A program made the position numbers and the translations under genes. Shown piece by piece: positions 1-11,226 of a stretch of 64,000 bases of DNA. Numbering within the stretch: the stretch's first letter is position 1; each line of letters begins with the position of its first letter. The notes below the pieces were generated by a model. The model was not told where the DNA came from. It saw only the letters and a program-made list of their open reading frames with translations, and ran no database searches. The stretch spans positions 1,338,556 to 1,402,555 of the forward strand of contig PZJY01000004.1 of assembly GCA_031472005.1 (NCBI GenBank). The letters run 5' to 3'. Origin of the DNA: Tetracladium setigerum. Taxonomy: Eukaryota > Ascomycota > Leotiomycetes > Helotiales.

Positions 1-1287
1 TTCATTCATAGAGAATCGAAATGACGAAAAATTCAGAAAACTTCAAAATTTACTCGAGCCCCATGCGGAGTATATCTTCTTAACTTCTTACTTGGGTTGT
101 GCTCGTCTCTCCTAGCAGGTAGGACGGTGGATGTGCCCATGTTATCCATATGCAAGTAAGTCGCAGGGAGAGTCATTTTGTTGAGGCAAGGATGTGGTGA
201 GGGGGAGAGGGGAGAGAGGGAGAGGGGAGAGGGGAGGGGAGGCTGGGATCAAAATGTGTGTTTTGTGAAGTTATGAAGTTATGGAACTTATGGTGGGAGG
301 GGGAAAATTCTGTTGAGGGAGGTTATGACGATATTTAATTTCCCAAACATTTATTTGTAGGTCGGTTCCTCCTAGGTGTGCGCAATATTTCTTGTCATTT
401 TTTGCACACATATTTTGTGATGAATCTTATAGAGAATAAATAAGAAGAAAGTAGGAAGAAGGAGAAGAAGAAGAAGAAGAAGAAGGTAGTATATATCTGG
501 GGGAACACCCTACGGTTACAGTCAGGTAAGGTTTTGTTGTGACGCTAATGTGGACTTTTAGTCTTTCATGTGGTTAAAAAATGTAGGGACAAATGCAGGT
601 ACTGAGGCATGAGATGAGATGAGATGAAAACAGTGCTGAAGTTTAACTTTATTTTATACTTCTAACGTCTTTGGTGTTTTTTGTACGGTCGAGACGAAGA
701 CTGTTCTAGATTCCTTTCAAGAGGTTGGTGGTAGTCAGGTGCAGATAATAGATCAAAGCCACGAAGGAGACGATGACGTGCCGGATCATCATGTATGATT
801 TTTTAATATACTGCAACTATTTAATCGCCGCTCTCTCCGGGTAAAAGGTCAATAAGGTAGTATTGTAATAGGGATTTGCTGCGTTATAAAACCTTACAAT
901 GCTGTGTATGTTGTCTCACTTCAGCGAGTGAGATGGTGAACTCCGATCATAAATGTGGCATGTTGCTTGTTCGGAGGTTAAATGGCACCAAAACCGTACA
1001 GGATGTAACAAGAAGGGAATGATACAGTGAGAAGAGGGCCGATAAAGTGCCATCAATTCTTACGGTCTTCACGGATATACATACTGTACAGACATACATA
1101 ATTACATAATAGTAGACAACTTTCAATCCGTCTTTACAACAATCCATTTCATCATCCAAGAGAATCCTCAAGCCACTCTCGCACCCTTCTATTCTCATCC
1201 TCCCCACCATCACCACTACCATCATCATGATTCCCATAATTTCCAATATCCATAGTCTTCGCTCTCTATTAATTCCTCAATAGCACA
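1..1287. other. Non-coding stretch with simple repeats
   Basis: I see no convincing gene. It holds a purine-rich GGGGAGAG-type tract (about 201-241), a short AGA/AAG tract (about 460-486) and generally AT-rich sequence. The one longer open frame here (947-1246, minus) has a low-complexity methionine/valine start and no family features. The 3' end of the next gene (minus strand) lies at 1288. Confidence 0.6.
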
Positions 1288-3327
1288 TCAGTTAGCAAGA
1301 ATAAATCTACAATCACAATCATCACGACGCCATAAGAAAATCTTGAAAAAGAAAACCTCTTCCAGAAAAGATAGATGGGAAAACATTACCTCCTCAGCAA
1401 CACCATTAGCATCAAACCCCTCATCCCAAACCGCTCTATCCTTACACTCCACCAACAAGACACTCCTCCTCATCACCCTCGCCATTTCCTTTGCTTGTGT
1501 TTCGGGGGTGATTTCTTCGCCCATTATCATCATTGCTTTCTTTAACCCATCTTTCGATTTCGGTTTCGGTGTCATCTTCTTCTTCTTCTTCTTCTGGTCC
1601 GTTTTCTCACCACCCGTATTTCTTACTTCCTCTTCTAACGATGACGATGATACTTCATCCCTGTCCTCGGAAGTCGAAGAGTATAAAAACAAAGCATGAG
1701 GAATCTTCAACTGCGGTAACTCCGAATTCGGATTCGCATTCGCGTAGCGTGAGAACGACGATGATCTCACCGGAGCGGAAGTAGGGGGGAATTTCAGATA
1801 CGATACCCGTGCCGTTTGTGGTCCCAATTGAATTTTTTCCTGGGATTCCTTACCCATCTCTAGGGTTTCCTTCTTGGCCTCTGAATCTTTTGTGGGGTCT
1901 TGAAGAGGTGGCTGTGGTGATGATGGTGGTGGTTGTGATGTTGTTGATCTTAAATTCGAATCAACAAACCCACCGTACGAATACGACACTTCTTCATCCT
2001 CTTCAATCGAGTAATCAATAGATGGATCAATAGCTGTAGAATATCTATTCATCTCTGCCATAGTAGTAGCGGTCGATTCATCGCCAGGCCAAACATTTGG
2101 AACCACGAATCCCGGTGTGCGGAAAAAGAGGATTGGACTGGCGAATGTGTCAAAGGCGCTTTGTGGTGTTGAGAATAGTCCTTTTTTTAAGGCATGAAGG
2201 GATTCTTCCGTCCATCCACCTCCTGCCTCGACCTTTTTAGATTCAATCCGAGATTGCTCTACTTGTCCCCGGGAAACCGCAACACCTGTCCAATCAAAAA
2301 CAGCATCTTTCGCGACCAACGCAACGACTCTGTAAGATTTTGAAGTTGCAGAGGCGTAGGTGGATGTCAATGCTAAAGAGGTAGCGAGAGTGCCACCAAG
2401 AAAAGTACCGGCTAGGATGAGTGGTCTCTGTGGAGGTTTGGGGGGCGAGATTGAGGAGTTGGATAATGGGTTGAAAGTGGGAAGATAGCTTGTCGTTAGG
2501 AAGTCGTGCGCGAAAAGGGTGTCGTGGAGGGGAATAGGGAAAGGGTCTAGTTGTTGAGAGGTTGTTAGCTTTTGTTTGGAATTATATTAAAAATGTTGTG
2601 AATACATCTCATTGAGGTGCTGATGAGAAGAAGTAAGGTAAGGTACCTAAGCACAGGCAACAGGAACATAGGCGGGTAACTAACGATTATCATACCCCAC
2701 ATCCGTCGAAAGTGGCCCTAAAGATGAGGAAACTCGCTGACCATCTCCTCCAGAGGGATCATCGTTTGATAATAATGGAGGAATATTCCATCGATAATTG
2801 ATCTGAGCAAGTGCCGCTTGAAAGGGGAGGCTGTGCAGGAATTTAGGAAGAGGTGGGTGCTTGTCTTTGTTGTGTGCACCTGTGGGCGGAAAATATAATA
2901 TGAGAGGTGTGAGTGGGTCCTTGAGTGCTTCGGAGTTGTAGATTCTGTGGTGTTTGTTAGTTTTGAGTAGATGTGGAAAGAAGGTCATAGTGAATATGTT
3001 CATTGTGTGGATAATAAAACAAAAAAAACTGCCTGGCTGCTACCATTCCACGACAAAAGAACCAGCAAAGACACGGATTCCTAAACTTTTCTTTTATAAA
3101 TCAAATTATTAAAAAACTCACTCAATAGTAACATTTCCGGAAGATCCACATCGAACATCATAACTCTCTCTATCTTCACTAGCACGTGATATCGATGCAA
3201 ACCGCCTTGATGCAGTAGTAGTACCCTTCCTTTCGTGAGCACTGAAGCTCCATGATCGACATGTTTCGCTACTCCAATTCCTCCATGGAAGTCTCCGCGT
3301 CCGGATTGAGATGGTGACTCTGTTCAT
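1288..3327 (-). CDS. Alpha/beta-hydrolase-like protein, probable mitochondrial leader, multi-exon
   Basis: I recognise this only as a fungal protein of the alpha/beta-hydrolase type. Exon 1 (about 3327-3122) gives a basic, Arg/Ser-rich N-terminus like a mitochondrial presequence, then CGSSGNVTI. A donor GTGAGT follows, with an acceptor after GGCAG near 3030. Exon 2 (to about 2690) carries a beta-strand LILYFPPTGA and NYRWN. Exon 3 (about 2577-1288) carries PFPIPLHDT, then AGTFLGG where hydrolases have the nucleophile elbow; no serine is in that place, so catalysis is doubtful. The middle of exon 3 is acidic and Ser/Lys-rich (KKKKKK). The exon 2/3 junction (GTTAGT near 2683, AAAAG near 2578) does not join in frame as read, so a base may be missing or the splice sites are different. 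Function unknown. Confidence 0.5.
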
Positions 3328-3767
3328 GTTCTCGGCGTCTGGAATGACAATCTGAGAAAGAGAGAGGTTTCAAAATCTCAGGAGAACGATGCGATGATGT
3401 TCTGGTGCCAAGGCGCTTGCCCAAAGTGGATGATTCATAACAATCAAGGGAATGGAAGTTGATTCCTTGAGAAGTGTGATTATTAAATCAAGGGAAATGT
3501 CGAGCCCTGTTTGAAGAAGTTTTATTTATCACGTTTCATTATTGTCTTTCTTATTCCTAAGTTCTTCGTTCTAGTGTGTGCTAAGAAACTCCTGTATCCG
3601 AATAATGTATCCCAATTTATCCCCAAGTCTCGCAAATCCATTTTCTAGAGGAAACTATTCCCGTCCTTATGAATCCTTTCTTCCTAACTATGACTCAATC
3701 CAATATACCAAAAACACCCAGATGCTATTCTCAATCCAAACCTCATCCTCGCCCCATTAACATCAAT
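3328..3767. other. Intergenic stretch
   Basis: Region between the start of the hydrolase-like gene and the 3' end of the histidine phosphatase, both on the minus strand. It should hold the promoter of the first and the terminator of the second. I see no gene in it; a 60-codon open frame on plus (3578-3760) has no family features. Confidence 0.5.
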
Positions 3768-4549
3768 CTATGAAACTGGAATCTCCACCCTCTCAACCTC
3801 CATCTCCCTAGGCGTCGTATACCCACTCTCCGCCCACTCCTTCTCCGCACTCTCCTTCAAATTCCTCTGCTCACTCTCACTCAACGGCTTTACACCTCTA
3901 CTCTCTCTACTACTATCAAACTCCACCAAAGCATCTCTCTTCTCATCAATAAACGCATAGCTCCTCACCTCCGTATTCGCCCACCCGTCCCCTCAAACTT
4001 CTCATGTTCACTCCAATCTTCCGTGAAGAAATGTAAGAAACCACCATGTGTTACAACTGCAATGTGTGCATCTTCCCCGGATTACTGGCAGCGTATTCGC
4101 GCGCAAGACCGTGCAGGAAAACTCGCGCTTCGCGTGCGCGCGATTCGACTGCTGAGGCGGCTGGTGACCATTTACCTTGTTTGCTGTTCCAGCCCTTGAT
4201 GACTCTACTCAGATCTACTTGTGTGGTACCAAACTCCTTCTCCAATAGTTCAACCTCAGAGCCAGTATCACACGGCAGATCGCTTGTTTCCTGTAGTTCT
4301 GGAAGAGCGATGACCTTGACGCCGCGTGCGACGACGGTTGGGAAGGAGAGGAGAGCGGTGTAGATGGTTCGGCGGAGGGGGAGGCGACGAGGTGAGTTAT
4401 TCTTTGGGGGAAGGGAAGGTAGAGGCGAGGGTTGTGCATTGTGTGTGGCCGAGAGGAGTGAGGAGAGGGTCGGGGATTGAGTGAGAGGCCGTGTTGAGGT
4501 TGTGGAAGCCTTGGGCATGGCGGACGCAGGTTATTGTCGTTTGAGGCAT
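3768..4549 (-). CDS. Histidine phosphatase (phosphoglycerate-mutase-like), read through four frameshifts
   Basis: The ATG at 4549 opens MPQTTITCVRHAQGFHN: the RHxxGxHN motif holds the phosphate-accepting histidine of branch-2-free, PGAM-like fungal phosphatases. Later parts match the family in order: a SPLRRT-type arginine motif, the acid/base segment LQETSD, and VVTHGGF with the second catalytic histidine, then a GTGWANTE-type C-terminus. These parts lie in different frames. Four single-base losses explain this: in TTT/GGGGG (4403-4410), GGGGG (4377-4381), CCCC (4075-4078) and CCC (3984-3986). Adding one base at each gives exactly 262 codons (261 residues). I infer sequence errors and a working gene without introns. 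Substrate unknown. The start at 4549 is chosen over the upstream open frame because the family begins a few residues before RHAQG. Confidence 0.8.
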
Positions 4550-5480
4550 GACTGGCAAGTATTGTCTGGTACTAGAAAGAGAAAAGTAGGCAGGCAATTG
4601 TAGGAGTAAATGGTGAGGCGAGGATGGATTCTGGAGAAAGGAGTATCGATATGGAGGGGTAGCGGGGTACTTTTTTTTGGTGTTGAAGAAGTTTGACTAT
4701 GACGATTGAAAGTGGAAGCAATTCAATGCGATAACGAGGAACTCAAAAAAAGAGGAAAAGATGGCAACAAACCGGCGAAGTGATTGTCTCTTTATATATA
4801 GATGGAAAGTATCCCACTTTCTGCAAGACGCGCCATTGAGTGACTAACCTGACAGGACGACACTGGTCCGTAGAGAAAAGTTTGGGGAAGAACCTCATTT
4901 TGGAGACCAATGACGTTGGGTTCCCACACAGCGTGCGAACCCTGGTGAAGCTAACTAAGATAGGTTTGGGATGGATTTGCCGCTTCGAGCGAAATTTTCC
5001 GATGCTTCGGCTTTGGGTTTGAGAGGGCAAAATTTTGTGTTTGCGTAAGGCGAAAGAGTGAGCGAGGTTTGATGTGGCTGATGGTGATTTGATGATTGTG
5101 ATGTGGTAGGTTTGGGGTGTGGCAGGAAATCGAGAGGACGGAGTGTCAGCATGACAAGCTAGGGATTTTGAACAGGGAATTTACACCTTCATTGGCAATT
5201 TTCACAATTGGCAGACGTGACAAACAACTTCCTTGAAGAACTCCAAGGAGGCAAAAGACACCGGATTTCAGGGCCTAACGGCAAAGTCGTTGAACCTTCG
5301 TCGTCCGATTTAAGATTGACCGGCCACATTCAAATCTTCCCGAAAGGAGGCCTAGGTAGGCAAAACATCCAGAGCATTGTCGTTCTAGAAGTTCGCATCC
5401 TAGAACCAATCAACCAAGTGAGCATGCATCTTTCAAGGTAATTATACGTCTCGTAGATAGGCTAGGCAGAGATAGATGCC
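4550..5480. other. Intergenic stretch with short unsupported ORFs
   Basis: Upstream of the histidine phosphatase. Several 60-95 codon open frames occur on both strands (for example 4743-5030 and 4955-5152 on minus, 5208-5441 on plus), but none shows a motif, signal peptide or splice structure that I trust. Expected to contain the phosphatase promoter. Confidence 0.4.
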
Positions 5481-5811
5481 TCATTTCAGTCCTTTGCTCC
5501 CCTCCATCTGGTATCCACCGTGTGATATAGCCGCATAAACAATGTTCCAGCAAACCCCCATAACGCCAGCCAACGAGCCATATGCAACGAGCGCAAATTC
5601 AGAGACGAATCCAGTGCTGAATAGGAGGAATTGGGCATTCAGAAATAGCCGATCTAAAAATAAAAAAAAAAGCTGGAAATAGACGGGCAACGTATGTAAT
5701 ACAGAAAACCGGTGCACTGTCAATTTGCAGCTGGGTCCAGAGCAAGTCTTGAGAAGAGTTTTGGGCTGGGGAAGGTCGTGTCGTAAAGTTCGGCCGTCGG
5801 TCAGTGTTCAT
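5481..5811 (-). CDS. Possible small membrane protein overlapping the HP1 3' end
   Basis: An ATG at 5811 can be joined through a short pyrimidine-rich intron (acceptor TTTTTAG near 5656) to a frame ending at 5481, giving a product of about 88 residues. The second half is hydrophobic: a segment with FALVAYGSLAGVMGVCW looks like one or two membrane spans. The ATG lies inside the last exon of the HP1 gene in another frame, and the donor (GTGCAC) is weak. It could instead be part of the HP1 3' UTR. No family recognised. Confidence 0.25.
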
Positions 5812-6772
5812 CGTTCTTCTTAAAGACCCTAGAATATCGTCAGTACGGAATTTCTGGTGAACGAGGACAGTGGTACATACAGGTGACTCTCATAGAACTT
5901 CAGCATCTTCTGTGGGCAGCGCTTGTAAACCTGGACGAGAGGGTGTTGAGTCTTTTGTCCCGTCTTCCACGTCAAGAATACCACAACGCCCCCTTCGCTA
6001 CCCTCGCACGCGTCAATCATGGTAACCTCCTCTTCCCAGTTACCGGCTGGTGGTTTGAACTCGACAGCTCCGACAGGTGGCGTCGAAGATGCGGTTCCGT
6101 TACTCTTTTTCCCCGTTTGGCAATATTTGTTGGCCCGCCGGTGCTCGATCGTCCACGCTTCTTCTTACTACCACCACCATTCTTCTTCTCCTGGTAGTCG
6201 GCAATCATTTGTTCCTTGCCACCATGCTTAGCGAAATACGCGTTGAGTATTTCCTCGGCTGTCAAGAGATTCTCCTCCGGCTCCCAGGTGCGATCCGATT
6301 TCTTGTCAAAGCCCTCCCACTTGATCTCGAACCTTATTTCACCAGTCTGTAAAAGGGTCAGCTATATGATACCTCTAGTAATGCGCAACACTAACCTCGT
6401 CGTCAAACAAATGACTGAGAATCGATTCAACCACATACCTGAGCTGCCCGTTAGCATAGAGCTCATGCAGGAGCGATCGCGCGCGCATACTCATCTTCGC
6501 CTACTTCATCGTCATCGTCTCCCTCGTCTTCGTCCTTGTCAGATTCGACGTCCAGAGGTTCCGCCTCGAGTTCCTCGATCTTCGCCTTCTTCTCGGCCTT
6601 GACGGGCTTGACGGGTGTGTGACGTTCAGAGCCAGAGGAGACGGAGCCTTCGTCGTCGGTGATTTCTGGACGAGATGAGCGAAATCCCAAAATTGAAGCC
6701 AGCAAAGCTATTGACAAGCGGCAGATTGAGATTTGAGGAGCAGATTGAGGTGGTAAACTTACGGGGAGGCAT
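5801..6772 (-). CDS. Heterochromatin protein 1 (chromodomain plus chromoshadow domain)
   Basis: HP1 binds histone H3 methylated at Lys9 and builds heterochromatin. Five exons by sight: 6772-6763, 6665-6491, 6438-6396, 6346-5881, 5828-5801, with donors GTAAGT, GTATGC, GTTAGT, GTATGT. The N-terminus is acidic (SDKDEDEGDDDD). The chromodomain runs from DEYVVESIL through FEIKWEGF and TWEPEENL, with its aromatic-cage residues Y, W and F/Y present. A basic hinge (KKKRGRSS) follows, then the chromoshadow domain with WEEEV, VVFLTWKTG and KFYESHLVF at the end. A one-base loss in the T5/C4 run at 6106-6114 (plus strand) shifts the frame between hinge and chromoshadow domain. Adding one base gives exactly 241 codons (240 residues). 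Orthologous in type to Neurospora HPO and Aspergillus HepA. Confidence 0.93.
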
Positions 6773-7913
6773 TTTGGGAGAATCGCTGGTTTTGAGAGGT
6801 GGTTAGGTGTGCGCACCACGAATGCGACAATTGCTCCTGGAGGCGCAATGTCACGGTTGCGAGAAGAAAAGATAGGCTGTTGGCGTTCTGTACCTGGGCT
6901 CCTAACCTTGCGAAAAGTGAGAGATTAGTAGAGGCGGGGGTTGGTGGGGGATGTGAAAGAAGTTGGGGCGCTGGTGGATGGACATCTGAAGCTTTTGGCG
7001 CGTTCTGGAGCTACACCCACAGAGCAGGAGCGCGCGCGAGTTTTGCTGCCTCAGGCACTAAATCTATCTGTAGAACGATTGAATCTTCTGGCAAATAACC
7101 TCACCTCACAAGCTCACTCTCACCTTTGCTTCAAGTTCATCTCACACAATCTGTTTCATCTCGTCTCTTTTGTTAAACAATCCACCTTTCCTTCTGTTAT
7201 GAGTGTCAATAAAGCAGGTGTTACGCTTGTTCTCTCCACAATATACTGACGAACTTACGGACTGCTACCAACTACGAAGCCCCAAAGAGTGGATGTGCGT
7301 AAAACACAAGGGGAAATGGAAAGTATCAGAAGTACCTACCTTTACCAAGACGGACGGAGTAGCATTCAAAGAGTTACATCCTCGTCTTTATGTGTGGAAT
7401 ATGATGTATAGGTGTCGCATACCTCCTTGTCCGTTCTTTTCTGACGCAAGTTATTTCTTTATTTCTTTGTTTTGATTTCAGCAGCTCTCAGGTGAGAATT
7501 GTGTCATGGAGATCTTCACAAAACAGCTTAGAAATCAATCAGGCTGTCGTGCCTCAATAGCTCTTTGGCGAATCCATACATGAACGACAGATGTACTCCT
7601 GCTCCTTGGCTGTCGCAATGGTGTAAGTTGCAACGCGTTTTCTCCTCTTGGCTTCTTGTTTGGATCAACTGCATTTACAATGTTGATCTTTGTTGGTAAT
7701 GCCTTCATTGAAAATGAAGCAGGTAATGCTACTGTATCATTTGTATTTATAATGTCTGTGTTACCAAGCCGGTCATCGACGCTATGTATGAGTCTATATA
7801 TTGCGACCCTTTCTTTTCTACTGTTGTTTTGAAATATTTCTTATCCACACAACTTCATTTCTGCCCCTCAAACACATCCCGAAACACACTCACAAACACA
7901 CGACTCAATCGAA
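6773..7913. other. Intergenic region between divergent genes
   Basis: Shared upstream region of the HP1 gene (minus) and the NmrA-like gene (plus). It has CT-rich tracts toward 7100-7200 and 7850-7900 typical of fungal promoters. Short open frames (for example 6941-7249 and 7203-7475) show no family features. Confidence 0.45.
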
Positions 7914-8900
7914 ATGCCTCTCGTGGCAATTGCAGGGGGGACCTCCAAAGGCCTCGGCCGCTCCCTCACCACAGCCATCATCGCCGCCTACCCCTCCGGA
8001 AAATGGAAGCCCATAATCCTCTCCCGCACCTCCAAGCTCCCAGTATGGCTATCTAGCCTCTCACCATCTTCCTACGAGCTCCGCATCGTAGACTACAACT
8101 CTCCTACATCCCTCGATGCCGCCCTCCAAGACATCCATACCATCCTCTCCGTAATCCACGACGAAGGCGGAAAGACCAGCAATCAAATTCTCCTCCTCGA
8201 ATCCGCCATTCGAGTTGGCTCGATCAAAAGATTCGCCCCTAGTGAATGGTCCGTTGGACCTGCTGGCTCGAATCAAGTCACATTCTTCAAGTTATCTAAA
8301 CCGCAGGTTTGGGAGGCTTGCGAGAGGAGTGGGATCAAATGGTCGAGATTCAATGTAGGCGTTTTCATGAATTATCTTGGAATCGGGAGTTCAGAAGATA
8401 AAGAGAAGGAGGAAGAAGCTACAGCAGGCGTGGACAGGTCTGGCGACATTGGCAATGGGTCGATCTTACTGGACATCAGTTCCGGCAAAGCAGAGATTCC
8501 ATTGACAGAGGACGGCCGCATCCCAAGAGTGATGCTTACGGAAATGAACAACATTGGCGAGTTTGTTGCTGCAGCACTGGACTTGGAGAAGTGGGAGAGG
8601 GATATGAATATTGTGGGATCGGTCATTCGGTTGGATGAGCTGGTTAGGATTGCGGAGGAGGTGAGGGGGAAGAAGTTTGAAGTTGTAAAATTGAAGAAGA
8701 AGGCATTGGTAGAGGAGCATGCTGCATTGAGTGAGGATCAGTTTGTCAAGCAGCTGTGGGTTGAGTATAAACTGCTCCTTACGGCTGACAAGCTTGGAGA
8801 GTCCTTCTTGGAGCCGATTGTGAATGAACTTTGTCCTGCGGTGAAGGCTGTGGATGTGGAGAGCTATTTGAGGAAGCACTGGGGAAAAGCGACAGATTAA
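7914..8900 (+). CDS. NmrA-like / isoflavone-reductase-like NAD(P)-binding protein
   Basis: Single-exon gene of 328 residues beginning at ATG 7914. The N-terminus AIAGGTSKGLG is the glycine-rich NAD(P)-binding loop of atypical short-chain dehydrogenases. Next come LRIVDYNSPTSLDAAL (the strand usually specifying nucleotide contact), SVIHDEGG, and RFAPSEW, the family's active-site region; here W follows where many members have F/G. The rest is consistent with the NmrA/PCBER fold. Members are redox sensors or reductases of small aromatic compounds; the substrate cannot be told from sequence. No cluster partner is adjacent. The frame is intact, unlike its two neighbours. Confidence 0.85.
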   Translation: MPLVAIAGGTSKGLGRSLTTAIIAAYPSGKWKPIILSRTSKLPVWLSSLSPSSYELRIVDYNSPTSLDAALQDIHTILSVIHDEGGKTSNQILLLESAIRVGSIKRFAPSEWSVGPAGSNQVTFFKLSKPQVWEACERSGIKWSRFNVGVFMNYLGIGSSEDKEKEEEATAGVDRSGDIGNGSILLDISSGKAEIPLTEDGRIPRVMLTEMNNIGEFVAAALDLEKWERDMNIVGSVIRLDELVRIAEEVRGKKFEVVKLKKKALVEEHAALSEDQFVKQLWVEYKLLLTADKLGESFLEPIVNELCPAVKAVDVESYLRKHWGKATD

Positions 8901-9357
8901 TCAATATTAGCGAGACTTGATTATTTGAACTTTGTAAGGTTTGGAAGTATTCATATATCTAAGATTTAGATTGGATATCACATGGTACGACGGTAGCTAC
9001 GCAACAATAAATGATACAGGATTCCAACCATCTTTGGTTCTCACCAAAGCCATACCACATATTGTATATAACTTAGAGGCCCTATTCAACACCGCCAAAT
9101 CCACAATATACTCATCTTTCTGAGATTTAGAATCGTTCAGAAGTTGGGAGAAAATAGAAGTCGTATTTCACGTGATTTGCCAAGTCTGGGGAATGACCAA
9201 GCGAAAACTTGGGAGACTTTTTGAGATCGCGAAACGCAAGAGAGAGCGCGTTGAGGAAGCTGTACAAACGACCTCCCACCACTTCAAATCTGTTACATAC
9301 CCCTGGGATTCTTCCCAATATATTTTCAGTTCTCAAAAACCCCCGTATTCCTTCATC
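8901..9357. other. Intergenic region, CCT5 promoter
   Basis: Separates the NmrA-like gene and CCT5, both plus strand. It contains a perfect TCACGTGA palindrome at 9168-9175, about 185 bases before the CCT5 start, and no gene that I can support. Confidence 0.5.
9168..9175. promoter_or_regulatory. TCACGTGA E-box-type palindrome upstream of CCT5
   Basis: Perfect palindrome matching the CACGTG core bound by fungal bHLH factors such as Cbf1 and relatives. Position relative to the CCT5 start suggests a promoter element; binding is inferred. Confidence 0.45.
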
Positions 9358-11226
9358 ATGGCAATGAGTACGTTCCTCCCCTTATTGCCCAAAATGTCTA
9401 CCTGGAGCTCAAGCTAACAACCCCTTCAGATATTGATATGTCGCAGGGTATTTAAATCATAGCTGTAGAATTTGTCTCGCAGATGCTAATAGAGCTTCAA
9501 ACAGCTTCGGTCATCAAGGATGAACAAGGCAGACCGTTCATCGTTGTTAGAGAGTACGAAAGACCCCACCGCTGTTAACCCCCTCAGCAGCTAACAAACC
9601 ACCAGTCAAGGCAAGAAGAAGAGACTTCATGGAAACGATGCCGTAAAGTCGCACATCCTCGCTGCCCGAACAGTAGCAAACATCGTTAAGACCTCTCTCG
9701 GCCCCGCGGACTCGACAAGATCCTCATTTCACCCGACGGAGATATCACGGTCACAAACGATGGAGCAACTATTCTAGGACAAATGGAAATCTCGAACCAC
9801 GTAGCAAAACTTCTGGTCGAGCTTTCGAAATCGCAAGATGAGGAGATTGGGGACGGCACAACAGGTGTAGTGGTTTGGCTGGAGCTTTGTTGGAACAGGC
9901 AGCCCAGCTGATTGACAAGGGAATTCATCCCATTCGGATAGCAGATGGGTATGATCAAGCTTGTGATATTGCAGTTGCTCAATTGGACAAGATTGCGGAT
10001 ACCATCGAGTTCTCGAAATCGCATACGGAGAATCTTTTGAAGGTGGCAAAGACGAGTTTGGGAAGCAAGATTGTGTCAAAGGCACACGATCAATTCTCCA
10101 AGATTGCTGTGGACGCCATCATGTCTGTCGCCGATTTGGAGCGAAAGGATGTTGATTTCGATCTTATTAAGGTGGATGGAAAGGTCGGTGGTTCTTTGGA
10201 GGATTCGCTGCTCGTTCAAGGTGTTATTATTGACAAGGACTTCTCTCACCCTCAAATGCCCGATGTCGTTCGTGATGCAAAGATTGCTATTCTCACCTGC
10301 GCCTTCGAGCCACCGAAGCCAAAGACAAAGCACAAGTTGGATATCACATCGGTGGAGGAGTTCAAGAAGTTGCAAACTTACGAAAAGGAGAAGTTCGCCG
10401 AGATGGTTCAACAAATCAAGGATACTGGTGCAAATCTTGTCATCTGCCAGTGGGGTTTCGATGACGAGGCGAACCATCTTTTGTTACAGAACAAGCTGCC
10501 TGCTGTGAGGTGGGTGGGAGGACCTGAAATCGAGTTGATCGCTATCGCTACGAATGGTAGAATTGTACCAAGATTTGAGGACTTGTCTGCTGCGAAACTC
10601 GGAACGGCTGGTGTTGTCAGAGAGATGAGCTTTGGTACAACAAGGGAGAAGATGTTGGTTATCGAGGAGTGCGCAAACACAAGGGCTGTCACAGTCTTTG
10701 TTCGTGGAAGCAACAAGATGGTATGTCCAGGCCTACACGGTTTCATTCTTGTTATATGACTAACAAAACGTAGATCATTGATGAAGCTAAGCGCTCTCTT
10801 CACGATGCTCTTTGCGTTGTACGGAACCTTGTCCGCGACAACCGTGTAGTCTATGGAGGAGGAGCCGCCGAAATCGCCTGCTCCCTCGCCGTCGAGGACG
10901 CAGCAGTCAAATCTCCCGGTCTCGAACAATATGCCATGCGAGCTTTCGCTGACGCTCTCGACGCCATTCCTATGGCTCTCGCTGAAAACTCTGGTCTCTC
11001 CCCCATCGAGACCCTCGCCAGCATCAAGAGTCGACAGGTCAACGAGAATAATACCAGACTAGGAGTAGACTGCATGCAGACCGGTAGCAACGACATGAGA
11101 GATGCGTTCGTCATCGATCCGTTGATTGGAAAGAAGCAGCAGTTGCAGCTTGCGACACAGCTGTGTCGGATGGTGTTGAAGGTCAATAATGTCATTATTG
11201 CTGGGAGCGACGAGAATGATTTCTAA
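9358..11226 (+). CDS. CCT5: T-complex protein 1 subunit epsilon (cytosolic chaperonin CCT)
   Basis: Subunit of the eight-membered CCT/TRiC ring that folds actin and tubulin with ATP. Five exons by sight: 9358-9367, 9430-9447, 9505-9553, 9606-10720, 10774-11226. Group II chaperonin motifs are clear: KTSLGP-GLDK, the nucleotide loop VTNDGATIL, the catalytic GDGTTGVVV, then GIHPIRIADGY, which is typical of epsilon. Further on are GGGAAEIACS and the C-terminal GVDCMQTG. Two one-base losses break the frame in exon 4: in CCCC (9702-9705, inside GPRGLDK) and TTT (9874-9876, inside VVVLAGAL). Adding both gives exactly 549 codons (548 residues), the usual CCT5 length. As the gene is essential in fungi, I infer sequence errors. 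Confidence 0.95.

Noticed and set aside
947..1246. Minus-strand open frame near the left end
   Set aside because: Low-complexity Met/Val/Gly start, no motif, no splice signals.
5801..6772. Chromodomain and chromoshadow parts as two separate genes
   Set aside because: One added base in the T5/C4 run joins them into a standard HP1 of 240 residues with proper introns.
9358..11226. CCT5 as a pseudogene
   Set aside because: Both frame breaks are one-base losses in homopolymers, all motifs are intact, and the repaired length is exactly that of the family. Sequence error is more likely.
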